Assembly: GCF_026339935.1 (NCBI RefSeq)
Contig: NZ_JAPEPX010000001.1
Span: forward strand, 5,607,501-5,671,500
Origin: Streptomyces sp. NBC_01551
GTDB taxonomy: Bacteria; Actinomycetota; Actinomycetes; Streptomycetales; Streptomycetaceae
Length of the DNA stretch: 64,000 nt
Direction of reading: 5' to 3'
Part shown: positions 54,243 to 63,314 of the stretch, piece after piece
Layout: each line of letters starts with the position of its first letter
Numbering within the stretch: position 1 is the first letter of the stretch
Notes under the pieces: generated by a model
What the model was told of the DNA's origin: nothing
Seen by the model: only the letters and a program-made list of their open reading frames with translations
Database searches by the model: none
Made by a program: the position numbers and the translations under genes

Positions 54243-55228
54243 GCCCGACCGTGGAGGGCCCCACACACCCGTCCGCACCGTCCGCACCGGCGGTGGTGTC
54301 CGCACCGGTTGCCGCGGCGTACAGCTACTGCGAGGCCGTCACCGGCGCGCAGGCGCGCAACTTCGCCTACGGCATCCGGCTGCTGCCCACGGACAAGCGG
54401 CACGCCATGTCCGCGCTGTACGCCTTCTCCCGGCGGGTCGACGACATCGGTGACGGCACCCTGCCGCCCGAGGCCAAGCTGACCCGGCTGGAGGAGACCC
54501 GCGCCCTGCTCGGCCGGATCCGCGCCGACGACGTCGACGAGGACGACACCGACCCGGTCGCCGTCGCCCTCGCGCACGCCGCGCGCCGCTTCCCGATCCC
54601 GCTGGAAGGGCTCGACGAGCTCATCGACGGCGTCCTCATGGACGTCCGAGGCGAGACCTACGAGACCTGGGACGACCTCAGGGCCTACTGCCGCTGCGTC
54701 GCCGGCGCCATCGGCCGCCTCTCCCTCGGGGTGTTCGGCACGGTGAACTCCGCGGGCCTGGCCGCCGCCGACGCGGAGCGCGCCGGCGAGTACGCCGACA
54801 CCCTCGGCCTCGCCCTCCAACTCACCAACATCCTCCGGGACGTTCGCGAGGACGCCGGCAACGGGCGCACCTACCTGCCCGCCGAGGACCTCGCCAAGTT
54901 CGGCTGCTCCGAGGGCTTCCACGGCGACCGGGCCCCTGCCGGCTCCGACTTCGCCGGGCTCGTCCACCACGAAGTCCGCCGCGCCCGGGCCCTGTTCGTC
55001 GAGGGCTACCGGCTGCTGCCCATGCTCGACCGCCGCAGCGGCGCCTGCGTCGCCGCAATGGCCGGGATCTACCGGCGCCTCCTCGACCGCATCGAGCGGG
55101 AGCCCGAGGCGGTGCTGCGCGGCCGCGTCTCGCTGCCGACGCACGAGAAGGCGTACGTCGCCGTCCGCGGCCTCTCCGGCCTCGACGCGCGCACCATCTC
55201 GCGCCAGAGCACCCGGAGGCGGGCCTGA
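54239..55228 (+). CDS. hpnD: presqualene diphosphate synthase HpnD
   Basis: A 329-aa enzyme joining two farnesyl diphosphates head to head. RRVDDIGDGTLP near 65 is the first Asp-rich motif, and LGLALQLTNILRDVREDAGNGRTYLP near 180 holds the second. FAYGIRLLPTDKRHAMSALYAFSRRVDD is typical of the family. The N-terminal 30 residues are Ser/Ala/Pro-rich. GTG start. Its stop overlaps the next ATG as TGATG. Confidence 0.93.
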   Translation: MSPTVEGPTHPSAPSAPAVVSAPVAAAYSYCEAVTGAQARNFAYGIRLLPTDKRHAMSALYAFSRRVDDIGDGTLPPEAKLTRLEETRALLGRIRADDVDEDDTDPVAVALAHAARRFPIPLEGLDELIDGVLMDVRGETYETWDDLRAYCRCVAGAIGRLSLGVFGTVNSAGLAAADAERAGEYADTLGLALQLTNILRDVREDAGNGRTYLPAEDLAKFGCSEGFHGDRAPAGSDFAGLVHHEVRRARALFVEGYRLLPMLDRRSGACVAAMAGIYRRLLDRIEREPEAVLRGRVSLPTHEKAYVAVRGLSGLDARTISRQSTRRRA

Positions 55229-55398
55229 TGCCCCTTCCCGCCACCGCCGCGGCGGCCTCGCCGGCCCGCGGCCACGCCGCACGCCCCGCGCACGGCGGCA
55301 TCGCAACTCCCGAGGGGGCGTCCGCGTCTCCCTCGGAGGGCGCCGGGCCCCTCGGGGACCGTCCGTTCGTCCGCCACAGCACCGGGGAGGGCTCATGA
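55228..55398 (+). CDS. 56-aa hypothetical protein between hpnD and hpnE
   Basis: An open frame coupled on both sides: its ATG overlaps the hpnD stop (TGATG) and its TGA overlaps the hpnE ATG (ATGA). The product begins MPLPATAAAASPARGHAA and is Ala/Pro/Gly-rich with no domain I recognise. A small gene in this place is found in other Streptomyces hopanoid clusters as I remember (possibly the DUF6380 group), but I have not checked. It could be a linker or a real peptide. Confidence 0.5.
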   Translation: MPLPATAAAASPARGHAARPAHGGIATPEGASASPSEGAGPLGDRPFVRHSTGEGS

Positions 55399-56774
55399 GC
55401 GGCAGCGACGACCGCGCCGTCGTCGTCGGCGGCGGGCTCGCCGGGGTCACCGCCGCGCTCGAACTCGCCGACGCGGGGCTGCGGGTCACCCTCCTCGAAG
55501 GCCGCCCCCGGCTCGGCGGCCTGGCCTTCTCCTTCAAGCGCGGCGACCTGACCGTCGACAACGGCCAGCACGTCTACCTGCGCTGCTGCACCGCCTACCG
55601 GTGGTTCCTGGACCGTGTCGAGGGCGCCGACCTCGCGCCGATCCAGGACCGCCTCGACGTACCCGTGCTCGACGTCGCCCACCCCGGCGGGCCCCGCCTG
55701 GGCCGGCTGCGCCGCAGCGCCCTGCCCGTGCCGCTGCACCTGGCCGCCTCGCTGGCCCGCTACCCGCACCTCTCGCTCGCCGAGCGGGTGAGCGTCGGGC
55801 GTGCCGCCCTCGCGCTGCGCCGCCTCGACCCCGCCGACCCGGCGCTCGACGGCCTGGACTTCGCGACCTGGCTCGGCCGCTACGGCCAGAGCCCGCGCGC
55901 CATCGAAGCCCTGTGGGACCTCGTCGGCATCGCCACCCTGAACGCCACCGCCGGCCAGTCCTCGCTGGGTCTGGCCGCCATGGTCTTCAAGACCGGCCTG
56001 CTTTCCGAGAACGGCGCCGCCGACATCGGCTGGGCCAAGGTCCCCCTCGGCGACCTGCACGACACCCTGGCCCGCAAGCAGCTCGACGCCGCAGGCGTGC
56101 GCACCGAGCTGCGGACCCGGGTCACCGGCATCTCCCGCACGCCCGACGGCGGCTGGCGCGTCGACACCGAGGACGAGTCCCTCGACGCGGGCACCGTCGT
56201 CCTCGCCGTCCCGCAGCGCGAGGCGCACGGGCTGCTCCCGGCCGGCGCCCTCGCCGACCCGGACAAGCTGCTCGACATCGACACCGCGCCCATCCTCAAC
56301 GTCCACGTCGTCTACGACCGCAAGGTGCTCAAGCAGCCCTTCTTCGCCGCGCTCGGCTCCCCGGTCCAGTGGGTCTTCGACCGCACCGACGCCTCCGGGC
56401 TCACCGACGGCTGCCAGTACCTGGCCCTGTCCCAGTCCGCCGCCCATGCCGACATCGAGGAGCCCGTCTCCGTCCTGCGGACCAAGTACCTGCCCGAGCT
56501 GGAGCGGCTGCTGCCCGCCGCGCGCGGCGCGAAGGTACGGGACTTCTTCGTCACCCGGGAGCGGACCGCCACCTTCGCCCCCACCCCCGGCGTCGGCCGG
56601 CTGCGCCCCGGCGCGCGGACCGACACGCCGGGGCTCTATCTGGCCGGTGCGTGGACCGCCACCGGTTGGCCCGCGACCATGGAGGGCGCCGTCCGGAGCG
56701 GACTGGACGCGGCCCACGCCGCGCTCGCCACTCTCGGCCGCCACCGCGACCACCCCCTGCAGGAGGCGGCATGA
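55395..56774 (+). CDS. hpnE: hydroxysqualene dehydroxylase/squalene-forming flavoprotein HpnE
   Basis: A 459-aa FAD-dependent amine-oxidase-fold protein. VVVGGGLAGVTAALELADAG at residues 9-28 binds FAD; LGGLAFSFKRGD, GQHVYLRCC and the C-terminal LYLAGAWTATGWPATMEGAVRSG are the other flavin contacts. It reduces hydroxysqualene to squalene. Position after hpnC-hpnD and before the prenyl synthase supports this. Ends with ATGA overlapping the next start. Confidence 0.92.
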   Translation: MSGSDDRAVVVGGGLAGVTAALELADAGLRVTLLEGRPRLGGLAFSFKRGDLTVDNGQHVYLRCCTAYRWFLDRVEGADLAPIQDRLDVPVLDVAHPGGPRLGRLRRSALPVPLHLAASLARYPHLSLAERVSVGRAALALRRLDPADPALDGLDFATWLGRYGQSPRAIEALWDLVGIATLNATAGQSSLGLAAMVFKTGLLSENGAADIGWAKVPLGDLHDTLARKQLDAAGVRTELRTRVTGISRTPDGGWRVDTEDESLDAGTVVLAVPQREAHGLLPAGALADPDKLLDIDTAPILNVHVVYDRKVLKQPFFAALGSPVQWVFDRTDASGLTDGCQYLALSQSAAHADIEEPVSVLRTKYLPELERLLPAARGAKVRDFFVTRERTATFAPTPGVGRLRPGARTDTPGLYLAGAWTATGWPATMEGAVRSGLDAAHAALATLGRHRDHPLQEAA

Positions 56775-57943
56775 CGCCCGTCAGCACCACCGCCGCCACC
56801 GGCACAGCACGCTCAGCACGTACAGGAACCAGAGGAGAGCCAGTGAACCCGGGGAATCCGGCTGTCGAGAACACGGATGCCAGTGTGGGCACGGCCGGAG
56901 GGGGCGTGGAGAAGGCGGACACGCTCGCCCTGCTGGAGCGCGGCCGCACGCTGTCGACGCCCGTGCTCCGCGCCGCCGTAGACCGGCTCGCGGCGCCCAT
57001 GGACACCGTCGCCGCCTACCACTTCGGCTGGATCGACGCCCAGGGCAACCCGGCGGACGGCGACGGCGGCAAGGCCGTGCGCCCCGCGCTCGCGCTGCTC
57101 TCCGCCGAGGCCGCAGGCGCCGCCGCCGAGGTCGGCATCCCCGGCGCCGTCGCGGTCGAGCTCGTGCACAACTTCTCGCTGCTGCACGACGACCTGATGG
57201 ACGGCGACGAGCAGCGCCGCCACCGCGACACGGTGTGGAAGGTGCACGGCCCGGCGCTGGCGATCCTGGTCGGCGACGCGCTGTTCGCCCTCGCCAACGA
57301 GGTGTTGCTGGAACTCGGCACCGCCGAGGCCGGCCGCGCCGCGCGCCGCCTGACCACCGCCAGCCGCAAGCTGATCGACGGCCAGGCGCAGGACATCTCG
57401 TACGAGCACCGCGAGCGCGTCAGCGTCGAGGAGTGCCTGGAGATGGAGGGCAACAAGACCGGCGCCCTGCTCGCCTGCGCGGTCTCCATCGGCGCCGTCC
57501 TCGGCGGCGCGGACGACCGCACCGCCGACAAGCTGGAGGAGTACGGCTACCACCTCGGCCTCGCCTTCCAGGCCGTCGACGACCTGCTCGGCATCTGGGG
57601 CGACCCGGAGTCCACCGGCAAGCAGACCTGGAGCGACCTGCGCCAGCGCAAGAAGTCCCTGCCGGTCGTCGCCGCCCTCGCGGCGGGCGGGCCCGCCTGC
57701 GAGGAGCTCGGCCGGCTGCTCGCCGCCGACGCCAAGAGCAACGACTTCGAGAACTTCTCGGAGGAGGAGTTCGCGGCCCGCGCGGCGCTCATCGAGGCGG
57801 CCGGCGGCCGGGAGTGGACCGCCGAGGAGGCGCGCCGCCAGCACGCCATCGCCATCCGCGCGCTGGACGACGTCGACATGCCCCAGCGGGTGCGCGAGCA
57901 GCTCGTCGCCCTCGCCGACTTCGTCGTCGTGCGCAAGAGGTGA
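56771..57943 (+). CDS. polyprenyl (farnesyl/geranylgeranyl) diphosphate synthase
   Basis: A 390-aa trans-prenyltransferase. LLHDDLMDGDEQRR near 138 is the first Asp-rich motif (DDxxD) and FQAVDDLLGIWGD near 268 the second; GNKTGALLACAVSIGA lies between. The residues before the first motif (HNFSLLHDD) suggest a short chain product; FPP for squalene is the likely duty. The first 45 residues are low-complexity. AGGAGG precedes the ATG. Embedded in the hopanoid operon. Confidence 0.88.
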   Translation: MTPVSTTAATGTARSARTGTRGEPVNPGNPAVENTDASVGTAGGGVEKADTLALLERGRTLSTPVLRAAVDRLAAPMDTVAAYHFGWIDAQGNPADGDGGKAVRPALALLSAEAAGAAAEVGIPGAVAVELVHNFSLLHDDLMDGDEQRRHRDTVWKVHGPALAILVGDALFALANEVLLELGTAEAGRAARRLTTASRKLIDGQAQDISYEHRERVSVEECLEMEGNKTGALLACAVSIGAVLGGADDRTADKLEEYGYHLGLAFQAVDDLLGIWGDPESTGKQTWSDLRQRKKSLPVVAALAAGGPACEELGRLLAADAKSNDFENFSEEEFAARAALIEAAGGREWTAEEARRQHAIAIRALDDVDMPQRVREQLVALADFVVVRKR

Positions 57944-58058
57944 TCGCCACCCGAGCTCGGATATGACTCGCGAGTCGCCGGCCGGCGCCACCTGACCGTG
58001 GCGCCGGCCGACGGCGGACCCCAGGACAGCAGAGGACACTGCACGCAAAGGGGAAGCC

Positions 58059-60209
58059 ATGACAGCGACGACCGACGGCGCCGGGGCCTGCGGCGCCGAT
58101 CCGGATGACAGTGCGGCCGCCGGGCCCGCCGCTCCGCCGGGCACCCGAGGGGCCGTCCGGCGGCGCCGGTCACCGGGGGGACCCGGAGCCGGCCCGGAGG
58201 CCGACTACGGTCCCGCGCGCGCGGCGCCGCAGGGCGTGATGCGGAGCGACCCGGTGCGGGGCGACGCGCTGCGGCCCGTCCAGGACGCCACCGCGCGGGC
58301 CGTGCGCAACCTGCTCGACCGCCAGGACCCCGAGGGCTGGTGGAAGGGCGACCTGGAAACGAACGTCACCATGGACGCCGAGGACCTGCTGCTGCGGCAG
58401 TTCCTCGGGATCCGGGACGAGGCCGTCACCCGCGCGGCCGCGCTGTCCATCCGGGGCCGGCAGCGCGACGACGGAACCTGGGCCACCTTCCACGGCGGGC
58501 CGCCCGAACTCTCCGCCACCATCGAGGCGTACGTCGCCCTGCGCCTCGCCGGAGACGCCCCCGACACGCCGCACATGGCCGCCGCCTCGGCCTGGATCCG
58601 GGGCCACGGCGGGATCGCCGCCGCCCGGGTGTTCACCCGGATCTGGCTGGCGCTCTTCGGCTGGTGGGACTGGGACCACCTGCCCGAACTCCCGCCCGAG
58701 CTGATCTTCCTGCCGCCCTGGGTGCCGCTCAACATCTACGACTTCGGCTGCTGGGCCCGCCAGACCATCGTCCCGCTGACGGTCGTCTCCGCGATGCGGC
58801 CCGTCCGCCCGGCCCCCTTCGCGCTCGACGAGCTGCACGCCGACGCGCGCGTCCCCGCCCCGGCCCGCCGGATGGCCCCGCTGACCAGCTGGAACGGCGC
58901 CTTCCAGCGGATGGACAAGGCCCTGCACGTCTACCGGCGCCTCGCCCCGCGCCGGCTGCGCGCGGCGGCGATGGCCACCGCCGGCCGCTGGATCATCGAG
59001 CGGCAGGAGAACGACGGCTGCTGGGGCGGGATCCAGCCACCCGCCGTGTACTCGATCATCGCCCTTCACCTGCTCGGCTACGACCTGGGGCACCCGGTGA
59101 TGCGGGCCGGGCTGGAGTCCCTCGACCGGTTCGCCGTGTGGCGCGAGGACGGCTCCCGGATGATCGAGGCCTGCCAGTCCCCGGTCTGGGACACCTGCCT
59201 GGCCGCCATCGCGCTGGCCGACGCGGGGGTGCGCCCCGACCACCCGGCCCTGGTGAAGGCAGCCGACTGGATGCTCGGCGAGGAGATCGTCCGCAGCGGC
59301 GACTGGGCCGTGCGCCGGCCCGGACTCGCCCCGGGCGGCTGGGCGTTCGAGTTCCACAACGACACCTACCCCGACATCGACGACACCGCCGAGGTGGTCC
59401 TCGCGCTGCGCCGGATCCGCCACCCCGACCCGGCGAAGGTCGAGGGCGCCATCGCCCGCGGGGTGTCCTGGAACCTCGGGATGCAGTCGCGCAACGGCGC
59501 CTGGGGCGCCTTCGACGCCGACAACACCAGCCCCTTCCCCAACCGGCTGCCGTTCTGCGACTTCGGGGAGGTCATCGACCCGCCGTCGGCGGACGTCACC
59601 GCGCACGTCGTGGAGATGCTCGCGGTCGAGGGCCGGGCGGCGGACCCGCGGACCCGCCGGGGCATCGCCTGGCTGCTCGCCGAACAGGAGCCGGAGGGCG
59701 CCTGGTTCGGCCGCTGGGGCACCAACTACGTGTACGGGACCGGGTCGGTGGTCCCGGCCCTGACGGCCGCCGGCATGGCCCCGGCGCATCCCGCGATCCG
59801 GCGGGCGGTGCGCTGGCTGGAAACCGTACAGAACCCGGACGGGGGCTGGGGCGAGGACCAGCGCTCGTACCAGGACCGGGCCTGGGCCGGGAAGGGGGAG
59901 TCCACCGCCTCGCAGACCGCGTGGGCGCTGATGGCCCTGCTCTCGGCGGGCGAACGGGACGGCAAGGCCGTCGAGCGGGGCATCGCGTACCTGGTGGAGA
60001 CCCAGCAGCCGGACGGCGGCTGGGACGAGCCGTACTTCACCGGCACCGGCTTCCCCTGGGACTTCTCCATCAACTACCACCTGTACCGGCAGGTGTTCCC
60101 GCTCACCGCGCTCGGCCGCTACCTGTACGGGGAGCCGTTCGGCCCCGACGGCCGGCACACCGGCGCCCGCCCGGGCGACCGCGCCGCGGCCCTGGCCGAG
60201 GAGGCGTGA
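58059..60209 (+). CDS. shc: squalene-hopene cyclase
   Basis: A 716-aa triterpene cyclase making hopene from squalene. The catalytic motif DIDDTAEV near residues 441-447 has the central Asp pair (DxDD). Several QW repeats are visible: GWWKGDL, GTWATF, GCWGG, GAWGAF, GAWFGRWG, GGWGED and GGWDEPYFTGTGFPWDF. It is somewhat longer than usual because of an Ala/Pro/Gly-rich N-terminal extension of about 50 residues before RAVRNLLDRQDPEGWW. Starts with ATG after AAGGGGAA. Its stop overlaps hpnG as TGATG. Confidence 0.95.
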   Translation: MTATTDGAGACGADPDDSAAAGPAAPPGTRGAVRRRRSPGGPGAGPEADYGPARAAPQGVMRSDPVRGDALRPVQDATARAVRNLLDRQDPEGWWKGDLETNVTMDAEDLLLRQFLGIRDEAVTRAAALSIRGRQRDDGTWATFHGGPPELSATIEAYVALRLAGDAPDTPHMAAASAWIRGHGGIAAARVFTRIWLALFGWWDWDHLPELPPELIFLPPWVPLNIYDFGCWARQTIVPLTVVSAMRPVRPAPFALDELHADARVPAPARRMAPLTSWNGAFQRMDKALHVYRRLAPRRLRAAAMATAGRWIIERQENDGCWGGIQPPAVYSIIALHLLGYDLGHPVMRAGLESLDRFAVWREDGSRMIEACQSPVWDTCLAAIALADAGVRPDHPALVKAADWMLGEEIVRSGDWAVRRPGLAPGGWAFEFHNDTYPDIDDTAEVVLALRRIRHPDPAKVEGAIARGVSWNLGMQSRNGAWGAFDADNTSPFPNRLPFCDFGEVIDPPSADVTAHVVEMLAVEGRAADPRTRRGIAWLLAEQEPEGAWFGRWGTNYVYGTGSVVPALTAAGMAPAHPAIRRAVRWLETVQNPDGGWGEDQRSYQDRAWAGKGESTASQTAWALMALLSAGERDGKAVERGIAYLVETQQPDGGWDEPYFTGTGFPWDFSINYHLYRQVFPLTALGRYLYGEPFGPDGRHTGARPGDRAAALAEEA

Positions 60210-60853
60210 TGGAGCGCCGAGCCGACGCCCCCGCCGCGCTGCTGGTCGCCTGCGCCCTGCGCATCGAGCGGGCGGCCCTGCGCAGCGGCCCGGAGCGCGG
60301 CGCTCCCGAGGGGTACGCCGTCCTGCGCACCGGCATGGGCCCGCGCGCCGCGGAGCGCGCCGTCGCCCGGGCGCTGGCCGGACCGGGGCGGGGCGGGGCC
60401 GCGGTCCTGGCCACCGGGTTCTGCGCCGGGCTGGTGCCCGGCATGAGCCCCGGCGACCTGATCGTCGCCGAGGAGACCCGGGACCCGCGCGGGACCGTCG
60501 CCTGCGACGGGACCGCCCTGCTGGCCGAGGCGCTGGCCCGGGCCGTCCCGGGCCGGACCGTGCACCTCGGCGCGCTGACCGGCTCCGACCACGTCGTCCG
60601 CGGCCAGGAGCGCGCGCAGCTGCGCGCCACCGGCGCCATCGGGGTCGACATGGAATCGGCGGCCACCCTCTGGAGCGCCACCCGCGACCGGCGCGGCCCG
60701 GTTGCGGCCGTCCGGGTGATCGTGGACGCTCCGGAGCACGAGCTCGTCCGTATCGGCACGGTTCGCGGTGGAATATCTGCCTTCCGTGTTCTCCGTGCCG
60801 TGCTGCCCGCGTTTTATGAATGGCACCGTTCTTTGCTGCTCCCCAGGAGGTGA
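60209..60853 (+). CDS. hpnG: adenosylhopane nucleosidase HpnG
   Basis: A 214-aa phosphorylase/nucleosidase-fold protein that removes adenine from adenosylhopane. LRTGMGPRAAERAVARAL, ATGFCAGLVPGMSPGDLIVAEE and VDMESAAT near 147, with the catalytic Glu of the MTA/SAH-nucleosidase type, are visible. Position before hpnH is as in known hopanoid operons. ATG overlaps the shc stop; CAGGAGGTGA at its end serves as the site for hpnH. Confidence 0.88.
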   Translation: MERRADAPAALLVACALRIERAALRSGPERGAPEGYAVLRTGMGPRAAERAVARALAGPGRGGAAVLATGFCAGLVPGMSPGDLIVAEETRDPRGTVACDGTALLAEALARAVPGRTVHLGALTGSDHVVRGQERAQLRATGAIGVDMESAATLWSATRDRRGPVAAVRVIVDAPEHELVRIGTVRGGISAFRVLRAVLPAFYEWHRSLLLPRR

Positions 60854-60858
60854 GCCAG

Positions 60859-61890
60859 ATGGCCATGCCACTGCGACAGTCCATCAGGGTCGGGACCTAT
60901 CTTCTCGAACAGAAGCTCAGGAAGCGTGAGAAGTTCCCGCTGATCGTCGAGCTCGAACCGCTCTACGCCTGCAACCTGGCCTGCGAGGGGTGCGGCAAGA
61001 TCCAGCACCCGGCCGGGGTGCTCAAGCAGCGCATGCCGGTCGCCCAGGCGGTCGGTGCCGTCCTGGAATCCGGGGCCCCCATGGTGTCCATCGCGGGTGG
61101 CGAGCCCTTGATGCACCCGCAGATCCACGAGATCGTGCGCCAGTTGGTGGCCCGGCGGAAGTACGTCTTCCTCTGCACCAACGCGATGCTGCTGCGCAAG
61201 AAGCTGGAGAAGTTCACCCCGTCCCCGTACTTCGCCTTCGCCGTGCACATCGACGGGCTGCGCGAGCGGCACGACGAGTCGGTGGCCAAGGAAGGCGTCT
61301 TCGACGAGGCCGTCGCGGCCATCAAGGAGGCGAAGAAGCGCGGGTTCCGAGTGACCACGAACTCCACCTTCTTCAACACCGACACCCCGCAGACCATCAT
61401 CGAGGTGCTCAACTACCTCAACGACGACCTCAAGGTCGACGAGATGATGATCTCGCCCGCCTACGCCTACGAGAAGGCCCCCGACCAGGAACACTTCCTG
61501 GGCGTCGAACAGACCCGCGAGCTCTTCAGGAAGGCCTTCGCGGGCGGCAACCGGCGGCGCTGGCGGCTCAACCACTCGCCGCTGTTCCTCGACTTCCTGG
61601 AAGGCAAGGCGGATTTCCCCTGCACCGCCTGGGCCATTCCGAATTACTCCCTCTTCGGCTGGCAGCGCCCCTGCTACCTGATGAGCGACGGCTACGTGCC
61701 GACGTACCGGGAGCTGATCGAGGAAACCGACTGGAACAAGTACGGCCGCGGAAAGGACCCGCGCTGCGCGAATTGCATGGCGCACTGCGGCTACGAGCCG
61801 ACCGCCGTCCTGGCCACCATGGGCTCGCTCAAGGAGTCCCTGCGCGCGGCCAGGGAGACGATCGGCGGCAACCGGGACAGCGCGGTATGA
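60859..61890 (+). CDS. hpnH: radical SAM adenosylhopene transferase HpnH
   Basis: A 343-aa radical SAM enzyme adding the 5'-deoxyadenosyl group to hopene. YACNLACEGCGK near 36-45 gives the CxxxCxxC cluster motif, SIAGGEPLMHPQI follows, and CANCMAHCGYEP in the C-terminal part could bind an auxiliary cluster. AGGAGGTGA lies at proper distance before ATG. Overlaps hpnO by 4 bp. Confidence 0.94.
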   Translation: MAMPLRQSIRVGTYLLEQKLRKREKFPLIVELEPLYACNLACEGCGKIQHPAGVLKQRMPVAQAVGAVLESGAPMVSIAGGEPLMHPQIHEIVRQLVARRKYVFLCTNAMLLRKKLEKFTPSPYFAFAVHIDGLRERHDESVAKEGVFDEAVAAIKEAKKRGFRVTTNSTFFNTDTPQTIIEVLNYLNDDLKVDEMMISPAYAYEKAPDQEHFLGVEQTRELFRKAFAGGNRRRWRLNHSPLFLDFLEGKADFPCTAWAIPNYSLFGWQRPCYLMSDGYVPTYRELIEETDWNKYGRGKDPRCANCMAHCGYEPTAVLATMGSLKESLRAARETIGGNRDSAV

Positions 61891-63296
61891 CCCCGGCACG
61901 GGGAGGGGCCGGGCGCGGGGGCTTCGACCTCGGCGCCCTCCTCGCCGAGCGCGGCGGGGAGCGCTACGAGCTGCACGCCCGGCACCTCAACCACCAGCTG
62001 CCCCGCATGCTGCACACCATCGGCTTCGACAAGGTCTACGAACGGGCCGAGGGCGCCCACTTCTGGGACGCCGAGGGGAACGACTACCTCGACATGCTGG
62101 CGGGCTTCGGCGTGATGGGCCTGGGCCGACACCACCCGGTGGTCCGCCGGGCCCTGCACGACGTCCTCGACGCCCAGCTCGCCGACCTCACCCGCTTCGA
62201 CTGCCAGCCGCTGCCGGGACTGCTGGCCGAGAAGCTGCTCTCGTACAGCCCCCACCTGGACCGGGTCTTCTTCGGCAACAGCGGCACCGAGGCGGTCGAG
62301 ACCGCCCTGAAGTTCGCCCGGTACGCCACCGGCCGCCCCAGGATCCTCTACTGCGACCACGCCTTCCACGGGCTCACCACCGGCTCCCTCTCGGTCAACG
62401 GGGAGGGCGGGTTCCGGGACGGCTTCGCGCCGCTGCTGCCCGACACGAGGATCGCCCTCGGGGACCTGGCCGCCCTGGAGCGGGAGCTGCGGCGGGGCGA
62501 CGTCGCCGCGCTCATCGTCGAGCCGATCCAGGGCAAGGGCGTGCTCGCGGCCCCGCCCGGTTTCCTGTCCGCCGCGCAGGAACTGCTGCGCCGCCACAAG
62601 GCGCTGCTCATCGCGGACGAGGTGCAGACCGGGCTGGGGCGTACCGGTGACTTCTACGCGTACCAGTACGAGCCGGGCGTGGAACCGGACCTGGTGTGCG
62701 TGGCCAAGGCCCTGTCGGGCGGCTACGTGCCGGTCGGCGCGACCCTCGGCAAGGACTGGATCTTCAAGAAGGTCTACTCCTCCATGGACCGGGTGCTGGT
62801 GCACTCCGCGAGCTTCGGCTCCAACGCGCAGGCGATGGCCGCCGGGCTCGCGGTCCTCTCGGTGATGGACGACGAAGGGGTCGTGGCGAACGCCCGCGCG
62901 ACGGGTGACCTGCTGCGCGGGCGGCTCGCGGCGATGGTGGACGAGTACGAGCTGCTGCACGAGGTGCGCGGGCGCGGGCTGATGATCGGCATCGAGTTCG
63001 GCCGGCCGTCCTCGCTCGGGCTGCGCAGCCGCTGGACCATGCTCCAGGCGGCCCGCAAGGGGCTGTTCGCGCAGATGGTGGTGGTGCCGCTGCTGCAGAA
63101 GCACCGGATCCTCACCCAGGTCTCCGGCGACCACCTGGAGGTCATCAAGCTCATCCCGCCCCTCATCGTGGACGAGGGCGACGTGGACCGGTTCGTGACC
63201 GCCTTCCGGGCGGTCATGGACGAGGCCCACGGAGGGGGCGGCCTGATGTGGGACTTCGGCAGGACGCTGGTGAAGCAGGCCGTCGGCAACGGCTGA
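61887..63296 (+). CDS. hpnO: class III aminotransferase (HpnO-like)
   Basis: A 469-aa PLP aminotransferase. FGNSGTEAVETALKFARYATGR near 128, LLIADEVQTGLGRTG near 237, and the PLP lysine in VCVAKALSGGYVPVGAT near 272 are present. In hopanoid operons this gene makes the amino group of aminobacteriohopanetriol. In S. coelicolor, ispG and dxs lie between hpnH and this gene as I remember; here hpnH runs straight into it with an ATGA overlap. It ends the operon; a convergent phosphatase follows. Confidence 0.9.
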   Translation: MTPARGGAGRGGFDLGALLAERGGERYELHARHLNHQLPRMLHTIGFDKVYERAEGAHFWDAEGNDYLDMLAGFGVMGLGRHHPVVRRALHDVLDAQLADLTRFDCQPLPGLLAEKLLSYSPHLDRVFFGNSGTEAVETALKFARYATGRPRILYCDHAFHGLTTGSLSVNGEGGFRDGFAPLLPDTRIALGDLAALERELRRGDVAALIVEPIQGKGVLAAPPGFLSAAQELLRRHKALLIADEVQTGLGRTGDFYAYQYEPGVEPDLVCVAKALSGGYVPVGATLGKDWIFKKVYSSMDRVLVHSASFGSNAQAMAAGLAVLSVMDDEGVVANARATGDLLRGRLAAMVDEYELLHEVRGRGLMIGIEFGRPSSLGLRSRWTMLQAARKGLFAQMVVVPLLQKHRILTQVSGDHLEVIKLIPPLIVDEGDVDRFVTAFRAVMDEAHGGGGLMWDFGRTLVKQAVGNG

Positions 63297-63314
63297 CGGC
63301 CCGCTCCGGCGGGG

